13,531 bases of DNA from Cytophagales bacterium (GTDB taxonomy: Bacteria; Bacteroidota; Bacteroidia; Cytophagales; JAAEPT01), in NCBI GenBank assembly GCA_011524675.1, contig WTJX01000060.1, positions 1 through 13,531 on the forward strand. Direction: 5' to 3'. Below are positions 1 through 8,566 of the stretch, one piece after another. Position 1 is the stretch's first letter; the number at the start of each line of letters is the position of its first letter. The notes below the pieces were generated by a model that did not search any database, had not been told where the DNA came from, and saw only the letters and a list, made by a program, of their open reading frames with translations. The position numbers and the translations under genes are program-made.

Positions 1-52
1 GATCTAAAAACACTTATAATCAAATAATAGAGAAATTTTGAAACTAAAAATT

Positions 53-60
53 TATCTTTG
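53..60 (+). promoter_or_regulatory. Candidate -7 promoter element before the DUF4403 gene
   Basis: TATCTTTG is an exact match to the Bacteroidota -7 consensus TAnnTTTG and lies 25 bases before the ATG at 86. No TTTG -33 element is seen at the usual 19-21 base spacing; the nearest TTTG (37-40) is only 12 bases away, so the site is incomplete. If real, it would give a short leader and would exclude the in-frame TTG at 38 as a start. Confidence 0.35.
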
Positions 61-85
61 GAAAAATCATAAAACACATCAAAAA

Positions 86-1489
86 ATGTTTAACTACACC
101 AAAAACTCACTTCCTAGTTTATTATTTGCTTTCATGAGTTGTGTTATGTTACTCTCATGCCATAAAAAAGCATTGAGAATAGAGTCCGATAATCCTGATA
201 AACTAAAAAGCACAAAAATATATACTCCAAAATCATCAAAACTAAATTCAACTTTCCTTGCAGAAAGGAATGAACTAAACAAAACAATCAACCAAATCTT
301 ACCAGAGACATATTACGAGGATGACAGCTACACAAATAACAACCATGATAACTTAAAATTAGTTGCATCTAAGACAGGAGAAGTGAAATTATCTATAGAT
401 CAAGACAAAATAAAATATACCGTACCTGTAAAACTAAAAGTAGATTATAATGGAACCGTACATATCAAAAGTGATGCGACTATCGAACTCTACTTTGAAA
501 CTGAGTTTAACATCACAAGCGACTGGAAGCTAGAAACAACGACTAGTTCTAAGGGATATAAATGGATAGAAAAACCTAAAATAAATAATTTCTTTGGATT
601 AAAAGTAAGTGTTCCAAATATCGTATTATCACTTTTAGAAAAAGAAATAAAAACACAGTTAAAGGATATTGCTCCCATGCTAGATAAACAGCTAGCAGAA
701 CAGATAAAAGCCGAAGATGTAGTATTAGAAATCTGGAACGGAGTTCAAGAACCTATTTTACTGGATGAAACTTATCAACTTTGGCTATCAATCAAACCTA
801 AAACTATCAAACTATCAAATATTAAAAGCAATGATAAATATATACGATTAACATCAAGCATTGATTTTTTTGCTGACCTAAATTTTGGCGACAAACCCGA
901 AACAGATAAGTTCATTGCACTTGCTCCTTTAGAACGAGAAGAAATACCTTCAGATTCATTCCATTTGGAAATAGCTAGTGCTATAAGCTTCCCCTACTTA
1001 AACAAAATGGTCAGAGACGAACTCGTAGGATATGAGTATAAGCATGGAAAGAAAACAATCATTGTGTCGGAAGCTACATTATTCCCCAATGGGGACTATA
1101 TCTATGTCAATTTATCTTTAAATGGAAGTATGAGTGGAAATGTATATTTGAGAGGCATTCCCAAAATTGATACGGATACAGAAGAATTATACTTTGATAA
1201 TTTAAATTTTGACATAAAAACACATAAGGCAGTAATAAAAGTAGCAGACTTTTTGATCCATGGAGCTTTTAAGAGAAAACTAAATGAATATCTACGATTC
1301 CCCTTACATGAGTATTATATAGATGCAAAACAAAACATCGAGCAAGGTATGAGAGAAACTTCTGAGCCTCCTGTAGTAATAGACTTCAAAACAGAAAAAA
1401 TTTATGCGGAAGATATTTTTGTAGAAGAAAGGGGTTTGATAATACCAATAGTTCTTGAAGGGAAATCAACTATAAATTATGGTAAATAA
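86..1489 (+). CDS. DUF4403 family lipoprotein
   Basis: A 467-residue predicted lipoprotein of the uncharacterised DUF4403 family. The N-terminus is a lipoprotein signal peptide: a Lys near the start, a hydrophobic stretch, then a lipobox LLSC with the lipidated Cys at residue 25, so it should be anchored in the outer or inner membrane facing the periplasm. The family call rests on overall length and on the C-terminal stretch around residues 343-378 (GSMSGNVYLRGIP followed by LYFDNLNFDI), which resembles the conserved DUF4403 segment. The repeated alternating beta-strand pattern is compatible with a BPI/TULIP-like lipid-binding fold, but that is inference. The frame is open from a TTG at 38; the ATG at 86 is chosen because it starts a normal signal peptide and lies after a promoter-like site. 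It is a single gene convergent with hemW. Biological role unknown. Confidence 0.75.
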   Translation: MFNYTKNSLPSLLFAFMSCVMLLSCHKKALRIESDNPDKLKSTKIYTPKSSKLNSTFLAERNELNKTINQILPETYYEDDSYTNNNHDNLKLVASKTGEVKLSIDQDKIKYTVPVKLKVDYNGTVHIKSDATIELYFETEFNITSDWKLETTTSSKGYKWIEKPKINNFFGLKVSVPNIVLSLLEKEIKTQLKDIAPMLDKQLAEQIKAEDVVLEIWNGVQEPILLDETYQLWLSIKPKTIKLSNIKSNDKYIRLTSSIDFFADLNFGDKPETDKFIALAPLEREEIPSDSFHLEIASAISFPYLNKMVRDELVGYEYKHGKKTIIVSEATLFPNGDYIYVNLSLNGSMSGNVYLRGIPKIDTDTEELYFDNLNFDIKTHKAVIKVADFLIHGAFKRKLNEYLRFPLHEYYIDAKQNIEQGMRETSEPPVVIDFKTEKIYAEDIFVEERGLIIPIVLEGKSTINYGK

Positions 1490-1533
1490 AAAACCTGGAG
1501 ATGAGAGACGGGAGTCCCTCAGTATTCTCCAGG
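1484..1533 (-). terminator. GC-rich hairpin with T tract, probable hemW terminator
   Basis: A perfect 7-bp outer stem, CCTGGAG (1494-1500) with CTCCAGG (1527-1533), encloses a smaller hairpin: TGAG 1502-1505 with CTCA 1518-1521, an A/C mismatch, and GAC 1507-1509 with GTC 1514-1516 around the tetraloop GGGA. Read on the minus strand, the outer stem is followed by six T, A, three T (1493 down to 1484), as in an intrinsic terminator about 110 bases beyond the hemW stop. On the plus strand there is no T run, but the GGGA loop is of GNRA type, so the element could also be a structured 3' end of the DUF4403 mRNA. Confidence 0.5.
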
Positions 1534-1645
1534 ATCTTTCAACCAGCTATGGACATGACAAATATAAAGATATTTTTCTATTATTAGTAATATGCTTTGA
1601 TATATTTTCATTCTGAAAACGCGCCACATATAGAATAGTCTTGAT

Positions 1646-2782
1646 CTAAAACATAATTTCCCCTATAATTTCATCTATAATAAGCTTTGATTTTTTTGTA
1701 GCAAAAAGAGTATCATTTTTACAACTCAATAAATCTCGTTTTATAAATCGTTGAATATCAGATAAAAAGAGTTGCCTTTGATCTAATTCTTTTTCATCAA
1801 ACAACTTATGTAAGCTGCAACCCCACATTGTTCTTAGAGAAGTAATCAAATACTCATTTTTCTTATTTAGAACCGTTAAAAATTCAGTCTCATAGTGAGC
1901 TGTTCTATCATGGAGTGCTTGTATGTAGTGAGTATTATGACTTTTGTTGATATACCGATGGTCCAGATCAAAAGAATGCGCTGATGGTCCTATACCTAAA
2001 TAAGGTTTTTGCAACCAATAATTAGTATTATGTATTGCGTACTTATTTTTTTGTGCATAGTTAGATATTTCATATTGCTCAAATTTATTCTTCTCACAAA
2101 AATTGGCTAACAGCTCATACTGCTCAATCGCTTTATTTTCATCTACATTTTTAATCTTATTACTTTTTAACCAATAACCAAAAGCTGTTTTTTCTTCAAT
2201 TGTTAAGCAATAAGCAGACAGGTGTTCGATACCATACTGCGAAATATAGTCTAAGTCTTTGCTCCAACTTTTTGAGGTAGAACAGTGAATCCCATAGATC
2301 AAATCTATACTAAGATCAAACCCCATATGCAATGCTTCCACAATACATTGATGAGATTCTTTTGCTGAATGTGCTCTATTTAGAAAAGTCAAATTTTCAT
2401 CGTCAAAAGACTGTACTCCAATGCTTAGTCTATTGACTCCTATATCCTTCAAAAAAGTAAGTTTTTCTTTATTTAAATCATCTGGATTAGCTTCAAAAGT
2501 AAACTCTTTGATCGAAGATGTATCAAAATTTTCATGTATCGCCATGACGATTTTTTCTATCAAAACATCATCTAAAATACTAGGCGTACCGCCACCAAAG
2601 TAAATTGTATTTAGCTTATTATCATTATCTCTGATTTTCTCAAAAAAGTCATTCCGTAAAAACAATTCTTTACATATAGCTTCTGTAAGTAACTCTTTTG
2701 TTCCTAAAGAAGTACTAAAATGAAAATCGCAATAATGACAAGCTTGTTTACAAAAAGGAATATGAAGATAAATACCTGACAT
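1646..2782 (-). CDS. hemW: Heme chaperone HemW (radical SAM family, HemN-like)
   Basis: A 378-residue radical SAM protein. HemW binds heme and delivers it to hemoproteins; it is often mislabelled oxygen-independent coproporphyrinogen III oxidase (HemN). The cluster-binding motif CxxxCxxC is at Cys11, Cys15 and Cys18, followed by D-F rather than the extra Cys of true HemN, which points to HemW. Further hallmarks are GGGTPS (63-68, SAM binding), EANP (97-100), RLSIGVQSF (118-126) and the C-terminal-domain motif HNTNYW (251-256) followed by GIGPSAHSF (263-271). Length matches the family. It has no signal peptide, so it is expected to be cytoplasmic or membrane-associated. It is divergent from anmK with 92 bases between start codons; no clear promoter pair could be read there. 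A hairpin with a T tract lies about 110 bases past the stop. Confidence 0.93.
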   Translation of the reverse strand: MSGIYLHIPFCKQACHYCDFHFSTSLGTKELLTEAICKELFLRNDFFEKIRDNDNKLNTIYFGGGTPSILDDVLIEKIVMAIHENFDTSSIKEFTFEANPDDLNKEKLTFLKDIGVNRLSIGVQSFDDENLTFLNRAHSAKESHQCIVEALHMGFDLSIDLIYGIHCSTSKSWSKDLDYISQYGIEHLSAYCLTIEEKTAFGYWLKSNKIKNVDENKAIEQYELLANFCEKNKFEQYEISNYAQKNKYAIHNTNYWLQKPYLGIGPSAHSFDLDHRYINKSHNTHYIQALHDRTAHYETEFLTVLNKKNEYLITSLRTMWGCSLHKLFDEKELDQRQLFLSDIQRFIKRDLLSCKNDTLFATKKSKLIIDEIIGEIMF

Positions 2783-2874
2783 ATGTAACTTATTTTTAAA
2801 AAGAATCTGTAAAATAGCTTTTATTGCTTAGTTTTCAACTTTGATATGAATTAAACTTTTTTCATTTAACTCCC

Positions 2875-3936
2875 ATGTCTCAGTATAATATTATAGGACT
2901 AATGTCTGGCACTTCTCTCGATGGACTTGATATCGTATGCTGCCAATTCATAAAACATAAAAGTACCTGGAAGTATAATGTATTAGCTTGTGATACTATT
3001 GGTTATTCTTCTTCTTGGATAGACACCTTACCCAATCTAATGCATGCAAGCGCTCATGAACTTATCAAAATAGATACAATATATGGTGATTTCCTTGGGC
3101 AATGTGTGAATGACTTTATCAACAAATACAATCTAAAGGTAGATCTTATAGCTTCACATGGTCATACTATCTTTCATATGCCTCAAGAGAAGTATGGATT
3201 TCAAATTGGAAAAGGAGAAGCTATCTATGCATTGACCTCCATCCCTGTCATTTATGACTTTAGGGCATTAGATATTGCATTAGGTGGTCAAGGTGCACCC
3301 CTAGTTCCCATTGGAGATTTATATTTATTCTCTGAATATTCTTTTTGTTTAAACTTAGGCGGTATAGCCAATATTTCCGAAAAAACACAACAAGGAATTA
3401 TAGCATATGATATTTGTCCTTGTAATATGGTTTTAAACTATTTGGCAAACAAGATTAATTTGGCTTATGATGAATCGGGTAAAATAGCTAGTTCAGGTAA
3501 TATAATACCATCGTTAGTAAATGAACTAAATCAACTATCATTTTACAAAAAAAAACACCCTAAATCACTAGGTAGAGAATGGGTAGAAGAAATTTTCATT
3601 CCTCTATTAGAAAGCTTTAAACTACCAATAGAGGACTATATGGCTAGCTGTGTAGAACATATAGCTATACAAATTTCTCTCTGTTTGGCATCTAGTAAAA
3701 ATAAAAAAGTATTGATAACTGGAGGAGGTGTATTTCACACTTTGCTTATCCAAAGAATTGAACATTACGCTAAAAATATAACGGTTGTCGTTCCTTCAAA
3801 AGAAATCATTAATTATAAAGAAGCTATTATATTTGCTTTCTTAGGAGTACTAAAAGTAGAAAAAGAAATTAACTGCCTTTCTTCTGTTACAGGAGCTATC
3901 AAAGACAGCTCTAGTGGTAAAGTAATAGGGATATAA
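2875..3936 (+). CDS. anmK: Anhydro-N-acetylmuramic acid kinase
   Basis: A 353-residue cytoplasmic sugar kinase of the ASKHA fold. AnmK hydrolyses and phosphorylates 1,6-anhydro-MurNAc with ATP to MurNAc-6-phosphate in peptidoglycan recycling. Visible family motifs are the phosphate-binding GLMSGTSLDGLD (8-19), DFR with GGQGAPLVP (128-145), the LNLGGIAN segment (159-166), YDICPCN (178-184), GRE (233-235), ITGGGVF (281-287) and EAIIFAFLG (316-324). The usual DTGPGN motif is here DICPCN; I recall this form as common in Bacteroidota, and Asp179 is likely the catalytic base by position. The gene stands alone between divergent hemW and convergent recJ; no murQ or other recycling gene is in view. 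The start is the ATG directly before the first conserved motif. Confidence 0.95.
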   Translation: MSQYNIIGLMSGTSLDGLDIVCCQFIKHKSTWKYNVLACDTIGYSSSWIDTLPNLMHASAHELIKIDTIYGDFLGQCVNDFINKYNLKVDLIASHGHTIFHMPQEKYGFQIGKGEAIYALTSIPVIYDFRALDIALGGQGAPLVPIGDLYLFSEYSFCLNLGGIANISEKTQQGIIAYDICPCNMVLNYLANKINLAYDESGKIASSGNIIPSLVNELNQLSFYKKKHPKSLGREWVEEIFIPLLESFKLPIEDYMASCVEHIAIQISLCLASSKNKKVLITGGGVFHTLLIQRIEHYAKNITVVVPSKEIINYKEAIIFAFLGVLKVEKEINCLSSVTGAIKDSSSGKVIGI

Positions 3937-3974
3937 CTTCAGCTTATTTTTTATCAAACTAGAGCGGTAATATC

Positions 3975-5714
3975 CTATGACTCTACATTTATAGCAGCAC
4001 TATTGTGCGGTCTAATGTCTTTTAACATCAATTGTAGATTTCTTCTACCTTGCCATTCGTTCATATCCAAAGTAAAACAAATATCAAGTAAAGCATTCTC
4101 TTCTAATAAAGGAAAGAACTCCTTCATACCAAACCCTATACAGTCAAATAGGCTAGAGTCATCTTGTTTGACAGAAAACTTAACATGCTCTTCTTTTAGA
4201 AGCCTACTTACCCCATATACTTTTACAGCTTTAGCCAAAAAAACAGGAGTCATATTAGCAGGACCGAATGGCGCCATTTGATTTAAAATAAGATAAAACC
4301 GTTCAGTAAGGTAAGATAAAGACACTACGATATCTATTTTTATTTTTTGAACTAACTGCTCATGAGTAATAGTACTAGCAACAGCCTGCTCAAAACGCTT
4401 TCTAAATTCATCAACTTTGTCAATGTCCATCGTAAGACCAGCTGCGTATTTATGCCCTCCAAACTGAATTAGTATATCACTACATGCATCAATAGCTTTA
4501 TACACATCATAGCCATCTACTGACCTTGCCGAGCCTACAGCGTTGCCATTAGATGCCGTCAGTATAATGGTAGGTTTATAATAGCGTTCTATACATCTTG
4601 AAGCTACAATACCTATTATTCCTTTATGCCAATCCTTTTTAAAAAGAACAGTAGATTTACTTTGAGCAGCTTCATGATCGTTTTGTATCATTAGCAAAGC
4701 CTCATCCGTAATCTGTTTATCTAAATCCCTTCTGTCTAGGTTGTTATGATTAATCTGATATGCTTTTTCTTCTGCAACCTCCTTGTTTTGCTCTATCAAT
4801 AACTCTACAGCAAAATGCGCATGCTTTAATCTTCCTGCAGCATTGATCCTTGGGCCTATGCCGAAAACAATATTTGATATTGTTAATGTTTTTTTAAAAC
4901 CGCAAACATCAATGATTGCTTTTATACCATTGAGAGGATCATTATTTATTTTGGCTAATCCCAAAGCACAAAAAGCTCTATTTTCATCAACCAAAGGGAC
5001 GATATCTGAAGCTGTGGCAATAGCGACATAATCTAGGTAATGACATAACTGTTCAAAAGGTATTTTAGTAGTTTGACAATACGCTTGAAGAAGTTTAAAC
5101 CCTACACCGCAACCACACAACTCTTTAAAAGGATAGCCACATTCTTCTTGCTTTGGGTCTAAGACAGCTATTGCATTAGGCGTTTGAGCCGCAGGTAGGT
5201 GATGATCACATATTATAAAATCAATACCTTTATCTTTAGCGTAAGCTACTTTTTCTACTGCTCTTATGCCACAATCTAAGCTTATAATCAAAGAAACGCC
5301 CTCATTAAAAGCATAATCTATCCCATCTTTTGATACACCATAACCTTCTTTATACCTGTCAGGTATGTAATATAAAAGATTGGAATAAATACTTGATAAG
5401 AAGGAATAAACTAAAGCAACAGAGCAAGAACCATCCACATCGTAATCGCCGTAGATAAGAATCTTTTGTTTTTGTGTAATCGCTAAAGATAAACGATTGA
5501 CAGCTACCTCCATATCTTTCATCAAAAAAGGGTCGTGCAAATGCGCTAATGAAGGTCTAAAATAATTCTTAGCTAAGTCAAAACTATTTATACCTCGCTG
5601 AATCAAAAGAGTTGCTAAAAAAGGGTTAACATTAATTGCTTTGGACAGTAAATCAACTTCTTTTTTATCAGGCTTTTTTTTGACTACCCAATGTTTTTCA
5701 CATACATCTTCCAT
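3975..5714 (-). CDS. recJ: Single-stranded-DNA-specific exonuclease RecJ
   Basis: A 579-residue DHH-family 5'-3' exonuclease that degrades single-stranded DNA in recombination and mismatch or base-excision repair. The DHH catalytic domain carries GDYDVDG (89-95), DCG (147-149), CDHH (169-172) and the DHHA1-side motifs GPRINAAGR (287-295), GIIGIVASR (365-373), GSARS (394-398) and GGHKYAAG (419-426). The C-terminal OB-fold domain includes MAPFGPANMTPVF (480-492). All metal-binding motifs are intact and the length is typical. An in-frame TTG lies one codon upstream (5717), but the ATG at 5714 is the more likely start. The gene follows the gldN terminator by about 200 bases on the same strand, so it probably has its own promoter. 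It converges on anmK with a 38-base gap and no obvious terminator. Confidence 0.96.
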   Translation of the reverse strand: MEDVCEKHWVVKKKPDKKEVDLLSKAINVNPFLATLLIQRGINSFDLAKNYFRPSLAHLHDPFLMKDMEVAVNRLSLAITQKQKILIYGDYDVDGSCSVALVYSFLSSIYSNLLYYIPDRYKEGYGVSKDGIDYAFNEGVSLIISLDCGIRAVEKVAYAKDKGIDFIICDHHLPAAQTPNAIAVLDPKQEECGYPFKELCGCGVGFKLLQAYCQTTKIPFEQLCHYLDYVAIATASDIVPLVDENRAFCALGLAKINNDPLNGIKAIIDVCGFKKTLTISNIVFGIGPRINAAGRLKHAHFAVELLIEQNKEVAEEKAYQINHNNLDRRDLDKQITDEALLMIQNDHEAAQSKSTVLFKKDWHKGIIGIVASRCIERYYKPTIILTASNGNAVGSARSVDGYDVYKAIDACSDILIQFGGHKYAAGLTMDIDKVDEFRKRFEQAVASTITHEQLVQKIKIDIVVSLSYLTERFYLILNQMAPFGPANMTPVFLAKAVKVYGVSRLLKEEHVKFSVKQDDSSLFDCIGFGMKEFFPLLEENALLDICFTLDMNEWQGRRNLQLMLKDIRPHNSAAINVES

Positions 5715-5916
5715 CAATACGATACGTTACAATTCCTTCTTTTGACTTTAGTCTTAAATACTAATACTTGAAATATACTAAATTAAAACAAATGATAAAG
5801 TATAAACATAAGACTTACAATTTAGTATCAGCTAAATCACAATACATAATTTCTCATTCAATTTATAAAGAATGAAAACATATAATGTTCTTGTTTTGTA
5901 TTATAAGAATTTTGGC
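5715..5916. other. Gene-free region upstream of recJ
   Basis: Very AT-rich sequence between the gld terminator and the recJ start, with no plausible gene on either strand. It should hold the recJ promoter, but no TTTG plus TAnnTTTG pair with correct spacing was found. A perfect 10-bp inverted repeat is present, ATACTAAATT (5775-5784) and AATTTAGTAT (5819-5828), plus an overlapping 6-bp hairpin, ATTTAG (5820-5825) with CTAAAT (5832-5837). Both could be chance in such AT-rich DNA. Confidence 0.5.
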
Positions 5917-5951
5917 AAAAAAAAAGGGAAAGAGTATTGATACTCCCTCCC
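5917..5951 (-). terminator. Strong intrinsic terminator after gldN
   Basis: Read on the minus strand, GGGAGGGAGTA (5951-5941), loop TCAA (5940-5937) and TACTCTTTCCC (5936-5926) form an 11-bp stem with two G-U pairs, followed by nine T (5925-5917). It begins 28 bases after the gldN stop and is preceded by five A-pairing T/A positions (5952-5956) that lengthen the stem into the T tract. It marks the end of the secretion operon and separates it from recJ. Confidence 0.9.
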
Positions 5952-5979
5952 TTTTTAATATTTTATCGTTTAAAAGATA

Positions 5980-6882
5980 CTAGAAAGACCATAAATTATG
6001 CTCGAACTCTAATAATCTTTGTTCTTCCAACTTTGAAGCTTGGATACCTTTACCAGGATCACCACCATAGATATCTGTAATGGTCTCATTTGTTGGATTG
6101 TTGATTTTAGTCAAATAAGAAGAAAATAATCTTAACTCAAACGCATCAGCTAAACTCTTATGTTCTTTATCATTATAAGGGTTATAGTATATAGCTTCAG
6201 GGTTATTAGTAAAAACTTTTTCTATCAACTCTTTGTAAGAGAAAGAAGCAACAACTTCTTCAATTCCCTTAACATTGTCTGGATGATCTGCAGGTATTAC
6301 TATGGTTAACGCCTGAATGTCAAATATGGTTGTAGATCTTTGTTTATCAAAAATCCAGTTTTCTTTAACTTCAAGCTGCCATAGGTCTTTTCCTTCATAA
6401 TAGAAAACCTGACCAGTATTACTCTTATCCTCTTCCTCAACTTCATCATTGGTTTCCTCACCTAAATCAAAACCAAATTCATTTCCGAAAGGATTATCAC
6501 CACCAGCATCATTATTAATAAAATCTAAATCTTCATCACTAAATAATTCTTCATTAGATGGTATAAGCAATTTTTGAAGAAATTGCTCACTTGTAAGGGG
6601 CTGACCATCTGAAAGAGAATCATTTTTCCAAGGCTGTATCAATCCAGCCTTCACTGCATCAATGATTACTTGAGTTACTTCCTTACCTTGAGCAAAAAAA
6701 GGTTGATTTTGCTTTTCTCTCAAATCTATCATTCTCCACATCATTTTTTTATACATGATGTGAGACTCTGGTACGGGCTTATAAGAATGCTTATCAATCC
6801 CTTTATCGTCTAAACTTATGGTTTGAGCATAGTCTAGACCTATTAAACATAACAATAATATACTAACACCTAACTTTTTCAT
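5980..6882 (-). CDS. gldN: Type IX secretion/gliding protein GldN (PorN)
   Basis: A 300-residue secreted periplasmic protein. GldN forms, with lipoprotein GldK, the ring beneath the outer membrane that links the GldLM motor to the type IX translocon. It starts with a signal peptide (two Lys, hydrophobic core, likely cleavage after Ala19 in DYAQ). Family traits are the MWRMIDLREKQNQPFF segment (48-63), the WIFDKQRS region (176-183), EAIYYNPYND (229-238) and the C-terminal LLEFEHNLWSF, which matches the F. johnsoniae GldN ending as I recall it. Residues 111-152 form an unusual acidic linker with 18 Asp/Glu and no Lys/Arg. The frame stays open upstream into gldM, but the ATG at 6882, 16 bases after the gldM stop, fits the signal peptide. 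It is the last gene before the terminator. Confidence 0.93.
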   Translation of the reverse strand: MKKLGVSILLLCLIGLDYAQTISLDDKGIDKHSYKPVPESHIMYKKMMWRMIDLREKQNQPFFAQGKEVTQVIIDAVKAGLIQPWKNDSLSDGQPLTSEQFLQKLLIPSNEELFSDEDLDFINNDAGGDNPFGNEFGFDLGEETNDEVEEEDKSNTGQVFYYEGKDLWQLEVKENWIFDKQRSTTIFDIQALTIVIPADHPDNVKGIEEVVASFSYKELIEKVFTNNPEAIYYNPYNDKEHKSLADAFELRLFSSYLTKINNPTNETITDIYGGDPGKGIQASKLEEQRLLEFEHNLWSF

Positions 6883-6898
6883 AACATCTAAATTTAAA

Positions 6899-8518
6899 TT
6901 AATTGAGCGGAATATTAAATAAAACCGGATTTTTCTCAGTAATAACTGGATCAGTACCACCTAAAACCTTCTTTCTAGCAACTCCTTTAACTTCAACTAA
7001 AATTCTGTCTCCTGCCCTAGCACTAGAAAAATTTATTGTACCAGTCGCACTACTTAGAGTTCTTTTATCAACTGGTCTTTTTCCCCTTACCAATATAGCT
7101 TCCCATTCTGTAACTAAATAGTTAGCATCTTTAGGCAAACTTTTTTTGAATTCAGGTTCTGGTATAACCTTGATCGTAAGAGACCTAGGAGAACCTTCAA
7201 CCCCTCTCTTTTGATCTACAGGTCTGCCCTTATAATGAACTTCAATGGTTGGTTTCGGTACTAAACGCACTTGCAGTGGTTCAGAGCCAATATCTAAACC
7301 ATCATTTTTTACATTTAAGTTAACTGTTGGTTTTTTAGGAATTATCATAACAGTATTAGATGAACTTCCTTTCTTTACAACACCCTCAGAAGAAGAACCT
7401 AAAGTAAATGTTGGATTATAAAAAGATCCTAAGGCAGGTACATTTACCTCCAAAATATTTGCACAATCTTTATATAAAGAGCTAACAGACTTAGACTTAA
7501 TCTCTATCACTGGCTTTGACACGACATAGTCAACATCAAATTTTAACACTTTATCATCCAATATTATTTCAGCCTTATAAACCTTTTTAGCGAAACCATT
7601 TTCATCATAGTTTTTCGCTGAAACCTTATTTTTGAATTTCCCCATACCATCTTCAATAGGAAGAACTCGACCATCTAATTTCATGGTTGGAGTCATTGAA
7701 GTAGAAAATGCTGTAACAAAAATTTCACCTTCAATTTCAGTTCCTGCAGCAACAATAGAAGACTTCAACCTAGACATACCTACAATTTTATCAAAAGATA
7801 TATCATCAGCACCAACCATCTTCGCTAAATGCCTAAGGACTTTCTGTTCATACTCTACAATTTTAGACTCTTTTTCACTTAGAGTAGCCAAGGCAGCAAT
7901 AACTGGGGAACCTTCAAAATTCACATTAACCCAATCTTTACCAATTTGATGGTCATCATTTTTCAATTCTGGATCTTCTTTAGCAGATGGCGTAAGTGTA
8001 GTCAATGGTTCGTTAACTTTCTTCCCCTTGGCAGTGAAAGCAGTGTCTGTATAAATAGTGTTCAAAAGGTTAACATATTCATCCATTGCTTCTTCTAACT
8101 TATAACCTAGTCCGTCATTCTTGCCTTCCTTTACCCCTATCATAACCGTAGCCGTGATATCAGTATTCTTCATTTGCTTAGGTTTCCCTGTCTTCTCATC
8201 AAGTTCACCAGCTAACTTTATTCTGATCTCTTCTATCTTTTTACTAAGATTACTAGAACCTTCACGTACTTTTCTTGCCATATCAAGAGCTTTAACCTCT
8301 TTAGGTTTATTTTTCCTTTCAATAACTTTATCAGCCATGCTACTTATTAATTTACCACTTGATATATGCTCTTGATCTACCGCGTGTTTCAAACTTTTAT
8401 CTAAGTAAAAGAACTTATCTAGTACTGCTGCACTTACATTCATAGCAAGCATAGCCATCAATACTAAGTACATCAATGATATAAGTTTCTGCCTTGGGGT
8501 TTCTTTACCTCCTGCCAT
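6899..8518 (-). CDS. gldM: Type IX secretion/gliding motor protein GldM (PorM)
   Basis: A 539-residue inner-membrane protein that with GldL forms the proton-driven rotary motor of type IX secretion and gliding. The highly conserved N-terminus MAGGKETPRQKLISLMYLVL leads into one transmembrane helix (about 12-32). The remainder is periplasmic: a mostly helical first domain to about residue 220, followed by beta-rich domains that reach the GldK/GldN ring in known PorM/GldM structures. The C-terminus, ending in PVLFNIPLN, looks complete. Length is close to that of characterised homologues. The start is the ATG at the conserved MAGGKETPRQ. It lies 48 bases after gldL and 16 bases before gldN on the same strand, so co-transcription is expected. 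Confidence 0.96.
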   Translation of the reverse strand: MAGGKETPRQKLISLMYLVLMAMLAMNVSAAVLDKFFYLDKSLKHAVDQEHISSGKLISSMADKVIERKNKPKEVKALDMARKVREGSSNLSKKIEEIRIKLAGELDEKTGKPKQMKNTDITATVMIGVKEGKNDGLGYKLEEAMDEYVNLLNTIYTDTAFTAKGKKVNEPLTTLTPSAKEDPELKNDDHQIGKDWVNVNFEGSPVIAALATLSEKESKIVEYEQKVLRHLAKMVGADDISFDKIVGMSRLKSSIVAAGTEIEGEIFVTAFSTSMTPTMKLDGRVLPIEDGMGKFKNKVSAKNYDENGFAKKVYKAEIILDDKVLKFDVDYVVSKPVIEIKSKSVSSLYKDCANILEVNVPALGSFYNPTFTLGSSSEGVVKKGSSSNTVMIIPKKPTVNLNVKNDGLDIGSEPLQVRLVPKPTIEVHYKGRPVDQKRGVEGSPRSLTIKVIPEPEFKKSLPKDANYLVTEWEAILVRGKRPVDKRTLSSATGTINFSSARAGDRILVEVKGVARKKVLGGTDPVITEKNPVLFNIPLN

Positions 8519-8566
8519 AATCTATTATCTTATTAATTATTTTAACAAAAATTAAAAATGTAATTA

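Noticed and set aside
490..678. Minus-strand open frame opposite the DUF4403 gene
   Set aside because: Short, antisense to a full-length gene, no supporting start signals or homology that I can recognise; the frame at 94-291 is rejected likewise.
1560..1575. AAATAT / ATATTT hairpin followed by two T
   Set aside because: Only A-T pairs and a very short T run; expected by chance in this AT-rich gap, so not called a terminator.
2783..2874. Promoter pair between divergent hemW and anmK
   Set aside because: CAACTTTG at 2836-2843 is close to TAnnTTTG but lacks a TTTG element at the right spacing; nothing better was seen on the minus strand.
3937..3974. Search for a terminator between convergent anmK and recJ
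   Set aside because: A six-T run (3948-3953) is present, but no convincing stem precedes it on either strand.
4003..4281. Plus-strand open frame of 92 codons opposite recJ
   Set aside because: It lies wholly antisense to the well-conserved recJ coding sequence and its product has no recognisable domain or signal peptide.
6883..6960. Upstream extension of gldN overlapping the end of gldM
   Set aside because: The ATG at 6882 begins a standard signal peptide; the extension would bury it internally behind 26 residues.
7632..7949. Plus-strand open frame of 105 codons opposite gldM
   Set aside because: It is an antisense shadow of gldM; the composition simply mirrors the gldM codons. The same applies to frames at 6903-7121 and 8121-8375.
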